Shown here piece after piece: positions 59,697 to 64,000 of a stretch of DNA of 64,000 bases. This DNA comes from Lacibacter luteus (lineage in GTDB: Bacteria > Bacteroidota > Bacteroidia > Chitinophagales > Chitinophagaceae). The translations under genes were made by a program, and so were the position numbers. The stretch's first letter is position 1. The number at the start of each line of letters is the position of its first letter. The DNA is taken from assembly GCF_004118265.1 (NCBI RefSeq), contig NZ_SDHW01000002.1, positions 186,001 through 250,000 on the forward strand, written 5' to 3'. The notes under the pieces were generated by a model. The model searched no databases. It was not told the DNA's origin and saw only the letters and a program-made list of their open reading frames with translations.

Positions 59697-60236
59697 ATGG
59701 CGCACCCAAAACGAATTGTATTACTCGGACCTGAATCGACCGGCAAATCTTATTTAAGCGAACAACTGGCAAACCATTTTCATGCAGTTTGGTGTCCGGA
59801 ATATGCACGTGAATATTTACTTTTTTTAGGAAGACCATATACAGCCGACGACCTGTTGATTATTGCAGAAAATCAACTTGAACTTTCACAACAATACATG
59901 CAGGATGCAATTGAAAAAAAAGCATCGGCTGTTTTTTTTGATACCGATATGCATGTAATGAAGGTTTGGAGCGAAGTGGTGTTCGGCTCCTGCGATCCTT
60001 GGATTCTTGATGAGCTTACTAAACAAACTGTAGATTTTTACCTGCTCTGCAAACCCGATATTCCATGGGTGCAGGATGAACTTAGGGAATACCCCGAACA
60101 GGATGTAAGGGAAGATTTGTTTTCGATTTACGAAGAACAAATGCAGCAGCAGTCAACACCTTGGGCCGTTGTTTCGGGTGGTTACGAAGAACGTTTACAA
60201 AATGCCGTTAAAGCAATCAATCATTTATTTACTTGA
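59697..60236 (+). CDS. NadR-type ribosylnicotinamide kinase-like protein
   Basis: The 179-residue ATPase corresponds to the C-terminal kinase domain of NadR. The Walker A motif is GPESTGKS (11-18), with the family phrases CPEYAREYLLFLGRPYTADD, VFFDTDMHVMKVWSEVVFG and LYLLCKPDIPW-like strand YLLCKPDIPWVQDELREYP. It should phosphorylate nicotinamide riboside to NMN, after PnuC uptake. The adenylyltransferase domain of NadR is missing here, so another enzyme must finish NAD. Its 3' end overlaps the convergent mtgA by 12 bases. Confidence 0.88.
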   Translation: MAHPKRIVLLGPESTGKSYLSEQLANHFHAVWCPEYAREYLLFLGRPYTADDLLIIAENQLELSQQYMQDAIEKKASAVFFDTDMHVMKVWSEVVFGSCDPWILDELTKQTVDFYLLCKPDIPWVQDELREYPEQDVREDLFSIYEEQMQQQSTPWAVVSGGYEERLQNAVKAINHLFT

Positions 60237-60995
60237 TCGTTTTTTCTTTACCGGCTTGGCTATAGCAGGTACATCGTCACGAATAAGTTGCTGCACATCG
60301 GTGTCGCCTTCTAAATTATTCATTTGTCGAAGCACCCACGGTGTTCGTGCACGCACAGCAACCGACAAAGGTTTTACAGTGTATTTTTTGGGGTTGCGTA
60401 ACGAGGAAGCAATTTGTGCAGCTTCAATACGTGTAAGATTTTTTGCCGGCTTACTGTAAAACTGTTGAGCAGCTGCTTCTATGCCGTATACCCCTTTACC
60501 CATTTCCACTACATTCAGGTACACTTCGAGTATGCGCTTTTTACCCCATATCCATTCAATCATTTTTGTAAAATACACTTCCAACCCCTTTCGGAACCAG
60601 CTTCTCCCCTGCCATAAAAAAACATTCTTTGCTGTTTGTTGCGATAAGGTAGATGCCCCTCGTACACGATTGGGCTTTTTCTCATTATGCTTCATGGCTT
60701 TTTCAATCAGCTTCCAATCGAAACCGCCGTGGTCGGGAAAGAGTTGATCTTCTTCTGCAATTACAGCAAGCCGTGCATTAGTGCCCATATTTTCAATAGC
60801 GATATAATCACGTTTCACCCCTTCGCCTTTAACCAAACTTACAAGTTGTGTAAGGGTAAAAGGAGGGTCGACCCATTTGAGTAAAATGATGTAAACAAAC
60901 TGCGCAATAAAAAGAAAAAGGAAAAGCCGTTTAAGAAAACGAAATGTTTTTTGCCAGAAAGTTCTGTTGGTGGATTTGGATTTATTCGCTGCCAT
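60225..60995 (-). CDS. mtgA: Monofunctional peptidoglycan glycosyltransferase
   Basis: The 256-residue family 51 transglycosylase polymerises lipid II into glycan chains. A transmembrane segment (about 20-40) is followed by the catalytic domain: E82 in AEEDQLFPDHGGFDW, the second motif RGASTLSQQTAKNVFLW, KKRILEVYLNVVEMG and AAAQQFYSKPAKNLTRIEAA. There is no transpeptidase domain, so it is MtgA and not a class A penicillin-binding protein. The C-terminal basic tail (VKKKRSSK) lies in the cytoplasm or envelope. It follows the unknown exported gene by 14 bases. Confidence 0.94.
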   Translation of the reverse strand: MAANKSKSTNRTFWQKTFRFLKRLFLFLFIAQFVYIILLKWVDPPFTLTQLVSLVKGEGVKRDYIAIENMGTNARLAVIAEEDQLFPDHGGFDWKLIEKAMKHNEKKPNRVRGASTLSQQTAKNVFLWQGRSWFRKGLEVYFTKMIEWIWGKKRILEVYLNVVEMGKGVYGIEAAAQQFYSKPAKNLTRIEAAQIASSLRNPKKYTVKPLSVAVRARTPWVLRQMNNLEGDTDVQQLIRDDVPAIAKPVKKKRSSK

Positions 60996-61009
60996 GCTTG
61001 CAATATACG

Positions 61010-61531
61010 TTACTGATTTTTTTCGGGCACTTTTTCAGGCGGGTAAAAATCCAGCATTTGCAAATCGTATTTCGAGCCAATGCGATAACGCTTATTTGCT
61101 TTAAAAATCAATTGCTGCAGATTATATAATGCAACCGGAATGTACACCAGCCCGATAGCTCCTAATAACGATTGCCGAAACGGCTCACCACTAATAACCA
61201 GTCCGGCTGTAAACAATGGAATACCTGCATTTGTAATTAAAAACGTTTTACCATCAACTGGCAATACACGATGACGGCCTTTTTGCTTTTTATATACAAC
61301 AGCAACATCACGCATGTGAATACCACCACCCGAAAAATAAATACTGTCTTTTTGAATAAGATAAATAACGCCGGTATAACGCATGCCCAGTTTTGTTTGC
61401 AGCGTAATAACAGAACCTTCACGAAAGCGCTTTAAGGCAATACCGTTTTTACGTAAAACCAGTTCGTTAAACTGTGCAGTTGCTGCAGTTGCGGTAAAGA
61501 ATAAAAAAAAGAGTAAAAGTTTTGATTTCAT
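61010..61531 (-). CDS. Exported protein of unknown function, upstream of mtgA
   Basis: I do not recognise a family. The 173-residue product has a signal peptide (MKSKLLLFFLFFTATAATAQ). The mature part has beta strands (GSVITLQTKLGMRYTGVIYL, KDSIYFSGGGIHMRDVAVVY) resembling a small SH3- or Sm-like fold, followed by a hydrophobic stretch (about 100-140) and a basic end (FKANKRYRIGSKYDLQ). It is probably membrane-bound in the periplasm. It lies directly before mtgA, so it may share its transcript. I take the ATG at 61531; eight further codons upstream are poor. Confidence 0.7.
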   Translation of the reverse strand: MKSKLLLFFLFFTATAATAQFNELVLRKNGIALKRFREGSVITLQTKLGMRYTGVIYLIQKDSIYFSGGGIHMRDVAVVYKKQKGRHRVLPVDGKTFLITNAGIPLFTAGLVISGEPFRQSLLGAIGLVYIPVALYNLQQLIFKANKRYRIGSKYDLQMLDFYPPEKVPEKNQ

Positions 61532-61580
61532 TTGTAAGCCCCAAAAGAACAGCACAAAATTGAAATTGTTTGTTAAGAAG

Positions 61581-62222
61581 TTAAGCTACACTATTCTGCC
61601 TGTAAAACAACAATCCAACAATCAGCAAAACACCAAACACAATAAGTATCAATCCTGATATTTTATTAATGATGCCGATTGTTTTTAATGTTAAGCGGTT
61701 ACGCAGTTTGTTGGCTAAAAAGACTTTCAGCAGATCGAACAAAAAAACCAACGATAAGCAGGCGGCAAATGTGGCAATACGTTCATTTACGGGCATGGTA
61801 ATAAAAGCTGTTGCCCAGGTAAACCAAAAAGCAATTACACTCGGGTTAAGTGTGTTCATAAAATAACCGGCAAAGAAAATACGTACAAAATCGCCTGCTG
61901 TTCGTTTCATTTCCATGCCATCGCCGGTATCGCTGAGTTTTATTTTTTTAAAAAAGAGAAAGTAAATACCTAAACCAATAAGCAAACAACTGCCGCCAAT
62001 GCCAATTAATTTTTCGAAACGAAGTAAGCGGTTGAACAGCTCGGTAAAAATATTGCTTACAAGTACCAGTGTAAGATCGCTGGCCGATACGCCAACCACA
62101 AACGACAGCCCGCCTCTGTGTCCGTTGTTGATACTTTGTTTGATGATGGAAAAAATAACCGGGCCCATGCTGATGGACAGCAATAATCCTAGTGCTAAGC
62201 CTTTAATGATTGCTTCGGTCAT
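61581..62222 (-). CDS. LysE-family exporter
   Basis: The 213-residue inner-membrane protein is a LysE/RhtB-type exporter with six hydrophobic segments. Family features are the start IKGLALGLLLSISMGPVIFSI (GPxxxxI motif), the KQSINNGHRGGLSFVVGVSA segment and GYFMNTLNPSVIAFWFTWA. The family exports amino acids or related metabolites; the substrate here is unknown. It is 49 bases from the unknown exported gene upstream of mtgA on the same strand. Confidence 0.88.
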   Translation of the reverse strand: MTEAIIKGLALGLLLSISMGPVIFSIIKQSINNGHRGGLSFVVGVSASDLTLVLVSNIFTELFNRLLRFEKLIGIGGSCLLIGLGIYFLFFKKIKLSDTGDGMEMKRTAGDFVRIFFAGYFMNTLNPSVIAFWFTWATAFITMPVNERIATFAACLSLVFLFDLLKVFLANKLRNRLTLKTIGIINKISGLILIVFGVLLIVGLLFYRQNSVA

Positions 62223-62307
62223 TTTTAAAAAATCGCATTAATTGAAAAGTGTGTGAATGTACTTTGATTTTTTTAGAGTATGGTTATTGCTACGCAAAAT
62301 TGAAACA

Positions 62308-62340
62308 CAAAAAACGCAGAGGGTTTGCTCTGCGTTTAAA
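62308..62340 (-). terminator. Intrinsic terminator after the second GH3 gene
   Basis: A ten-base-pair stem aaacgcagag/ctctgcgttt (62312-62321 with 62328-62337) with a GGTTTG loop. On the minus strand it runs into a T-rich tail. Confidence 0.88.
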
Positions 62341-62368
62341 TTATTTAATCTTTTCCTGTTGTTGAAAA

Positions 62369-63895
62369 TTACAATGTACCTGTTGTTAAAAACTGTTGCC
62401 AGTCGTTGAGCATTTTGCCCTTCAGTACACGGGGAAATTTATGTTGCCCCCCAACTTTACCTTTCAGCTTCATAAATTCCATAAAGGTTGATTCGGGTAA
62501 AATATCAAGAAAAACTTCTTTCAATGCACTGCCACGTTCCACCGCATAATCATCGTTAATTTCTTTCAGTGCTTCATCAATACGTATACGCAACTCCTCT
62601 GCGTTTGCATGATCGTCGCAGGCTACATACCAATGGTGCGCAAAGAAATTGCCGTGCGGCACACCTACAACGGTATATTCAGGAATAGACACATTCAACT
62701 CTTCGCTTACCACCTGCACCGCTTTGTTCATGTTATCTACACTCAGATGTTCGCCCACAAGCGACAGAAAATGTTTAGTGCGACCGGTAATAATAATTTC
62801 GCATTGCTCTTTATTGGTAAAGCGAACTGTATCGCCAATAAGATAACGCCATGTGCCGGCGCTTGTGCTTATAAGCAATGCATAGTCTTTTCCTTCTTCC
62901 ACTTCGTGAATCATCAATGTTTCTGCATCGGGTTTAATATTACCGTCGGCATCAAAATTTTTATCCTCGAAAGGAACAAACTCATGAAAGATGTGTTCGT
63001 TTGTAACCAGTTTCATGCCTTCTGCATCCTGTCTGTTCTGATAGGCAATAAACCCTTCGCTTGCGAGATAGGTTTCAATATAAATAAGCGGCTTGCTGAT
63101 GAGTTTTTCAAAACCATGTTTATATGGCTCAAACGATACACCACCATGTACAAAAAATGCAAGGTTTGGCCAGATGTCGTGAATTGATTTGAGCTGGTAA
63201 CGCTCAATGATCATTTCCATACACATCTGTATCCACGCCGGTACACCTACTACAAAACCAATATCCCAGTTAGGCGCCTGCTCAACAATAAAATCAAGTT
63301 TCTTATTCCAGTCTTTTGTTTTGGCAATTTCTTTACCCGGTTTGTAAAAAGGTGTAAACCAGAACGGCATTTTCTTAGCTGTAATACCACTGAGATCGCC
63401 TGCGTAATAGCCCGGGCCTTTTTGCAAATCGGTACTGCCGCCCAACATCAGCCAACCTTTACTTACACTGCGTACCGGCAAGTTTTCGTAAGTACGCAGG
63501 GAGAGCAACTGTTTGATCATTGCAATACGGTTGCCACTCATAAGATCGTTAGTGATGGGAATATATTTGCTGGCTGCTTCACTTGTACCGGAACTGAGTG
63601 CATAAAATTTGATTTTGCCTGGCCAGCAAACATCTGTTGCGCCCTGCAGAGTTTTATACCACCAGTTATTATAAATTTTATTGTAATCGTGTACAGGTAC
63701 CAACTCCTGGAAACGTTTTCCAAGATGGCGACTGTTCAGAATTTCATCGAAATGATATTGCTGACCGAATTCGGTATGCTTCGCCTTCTTCAACAGCTTT
63801 TTCAGCACTTTTATTTGCTGACGCTTGGGTGAATTAACAGGCAGATTGAGCGCCTTGCTCAACGACTTCGGAAGTTTAATTTCAATTAATGACAT
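62369..63895 (-). CDS. GH3-family acyl-adenylating protein (second copy)
   Basis: The 508-residue protein is a paralogue of the first GH3 protein at 4955-6469. The ATP loop is SSGTSEAASKYIP, the second motif YLASEG and the third YLIGDTVRF. It shares the phrase VHGGVSFEPYKHGFEKLI with MHGGVSFVPYREQFQQII in the first copy, and the tail KGKVGGQHKFPRVL with KGKLGGQHKIPRLS. Substrate and partner are unknown. It is placed behind its own exact promoter box and, unlike the first copy, without PhyH or FabG genes. It ends at a strong terminator. Confidence 0.88.
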   Translation of the reverse strand: MSLIEIKLPKSLSKALNLPVNSPKRQQIKVLKKLLKKAKHTEFGQQYHFDEILNSRHLGKRFQELVPVHDYNKIYNNWWYKTLQGATDVCWPGKIKFYALSSGTSEAASKYIPITNDLMSGNRIAMIKQLLSLRTYENLPVRSVSKGWLMLGGSTDLQKGPGYYAGDLSGITAKKMPFWFTPFYKPGKEIAKTKDWNKKLDFIVEQAPNWDIGFVVGVPAWIQMCMEMIIERYQLKSIHDIWPNLAFFVHGGVSFEPYKHGFEKLISKPLIYIETYLASEGFIAYQNRQDAEGMKLVTNEHIFHEFVPFEDKNFDADGNIKPDAETLMIHEVEEGKDYALLISTSAGTWRYLIGDTVRFTNKEQCEIIITGRTKHFLSLVGEHLSVDNMNKAVQVVSEELNVSIPEYTVVGVPHGNFFAHHWYVACDDHANAEELRIRIDEALKEINDDYAVERGSALKEVFLDILPESTFMEFMKLKGKVGGQHKFPRVLKGKMLNDWQQFLTTGTL

Positions 63896-63914
63896 GCTTA
63901 CCGTTCAGTAACGA

Positions 63915-63922
63915 CAAATGTA
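63915..63922 (-). promoter_or_regulatory. -7 promoter box of the second GH3 gene
   Basis: TACATTTG on the minus strand is an exact TAnnTTTG box, ending 19 bases before the ATG at 63895. It indicates a start point separate from the gene fragment further upstream. Confidence 0.5.
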
Positions 63923-63933
63923 GCAACTCAACG

Positions 63934-64000
63934 CTACTTATTGCCTAATTTTTGATAATTTGTAAAGATGGTTGCAAGGTCGTATTGCGGCTCATATTCC
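63934..64000 (-). CDS. Possible C-terminal end of a gene cut by the window
   Basis: The minus-strand frame from base 63999 down is open and reads as a plausible protein end, EYEPQYDLATIFTNYQKLGN plus a final K, with a stop at 63934-63936. The composition suits a real C-terminus, and the direction matches the neighbouring genes. Only 22 residues are visible, so no function can be given. An alternative is a plus-strand start at 63968 (open for 11 codons), which I find less likely. Confidence 0.4.
   Translation of the reverse strand, partial: EYEPQYDLATIFTNYQKLGNK

Noticed and set aside
62609-63187. 192-residue plus-strand reading frame
   Set aside because: It is antisense to the second GH3 gene, whose family motifs are certain.
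1-64000. tRNA, rRNA, tmRNA, CRISPR array, replication origin, integrase or transposase genes
   Set aside because: I looked for T-loop motifs, evenly spaced repeats, DnaA-box clusters and recombinase motifs by eye and found none convincing.
63968-64000. Plus-strand start (ATG at 63968) of a gene running out of the window
   Set aside because: Only 11 codons are visible; the opposite frame reads more like a protein end and agrees with the direction of the neighbouring genes.

Overview
The window looks like chromosomal DNA of a Bacteroidota bacterium, most likely of the family Chitinophagaceae. The signs are two proteins with type IX secretion (T9SS) C-terminal sorting domains, a gliding-family protein (GldC), DUF4290 and DUF6089 proteins, LytS/LytTR regulators with a Reg_prop sensor, and start sites preceded by the Bacteroidota -7 promoter box TAnnTTTG instead of Shine-Dalgarno sequences. 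There are 65 complete protein genes and one gene fragment at each edge. I saw no rRNA, tRNA, CRISPR array, insertion sequence or prophage. Most of the window is core genome.

Layout. 1-3975: a cut thioredoxin-like protein, a SurA/PpiC-type prolyl isomerase and metF. 4139-8206: lptB, then a cluster of a GH3-type adenylating enzyme, a PhyH-type dioxygenase and FabG. 8318-11055: a small exported protein, a SulP anion transporter and a beta-carbonic anhydrase, probably handling inorganic carbon. 11085-15247 (-): a DNA glycosylase, then DUF1569-paaZ-crotonase, a piece of a phenylacetate-type pathway behind a striking double-operator promoter. 15411-26042 (-): a long block with tsf, rpsB, rpsI, rplM, DUF6089, nadK, a small BamA/TamA-like barrel, a CBS protein, an alpha/beta hydrolase, cvpA, yqeY, gldC and a glycosyltransferase.

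26043-26619 has no gene but holds a palindrome and a run of hairpins ending in a strong terminator, so it is a candidate small RNA. 26620-33375: a secreted metzincin protease with a small exported partner, DUF4290, murA with aspartate in place of the fosfomycin-target cysteine, an acetyltransferase, a methyltransferase and a LURP-one-like protein. 33477-40756: typA, an orphan 89-residue protein, a UvrD/PcrA helicase, cysE-cysK and an ArsC/Spx-like protein. 40832-47225: an ECF sigma operon, a ModF-like ABC protein with a decayed first half, an esterase, ferritin, an Nfu-type Fe-S protein and an exported unknown. 47297-54286: two secreted surface proteins, one with a C1q-like end, facing a Reg_prop histidine kinase and LytTR regulator. 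54347-56860: an AT-rich group of unknowns with a Coq4-like and an M23 protein, the most accessory-looking stretch. 56920-64000: cupin, OsmC, a saccharopine dehydrogenase-like protein, pnuC with a nicotinamide riboside kinase-like gene, mtgA, a LysE exporter and a second GH3 protein.

The most unusual points are the paired GTATG-N-CATAC dyads in front of the paaZ operon, the structured gene-free gap near 26.4 kb, the arginine-glycine tail on ribosomal protein S2, the rplM and rpsB-tsf hairpins, the two GH3 paralogues, and the Coq4-like protein in a lineage that normally uses menaquinone. I found no obviously new multi-gene defence or secretion system.
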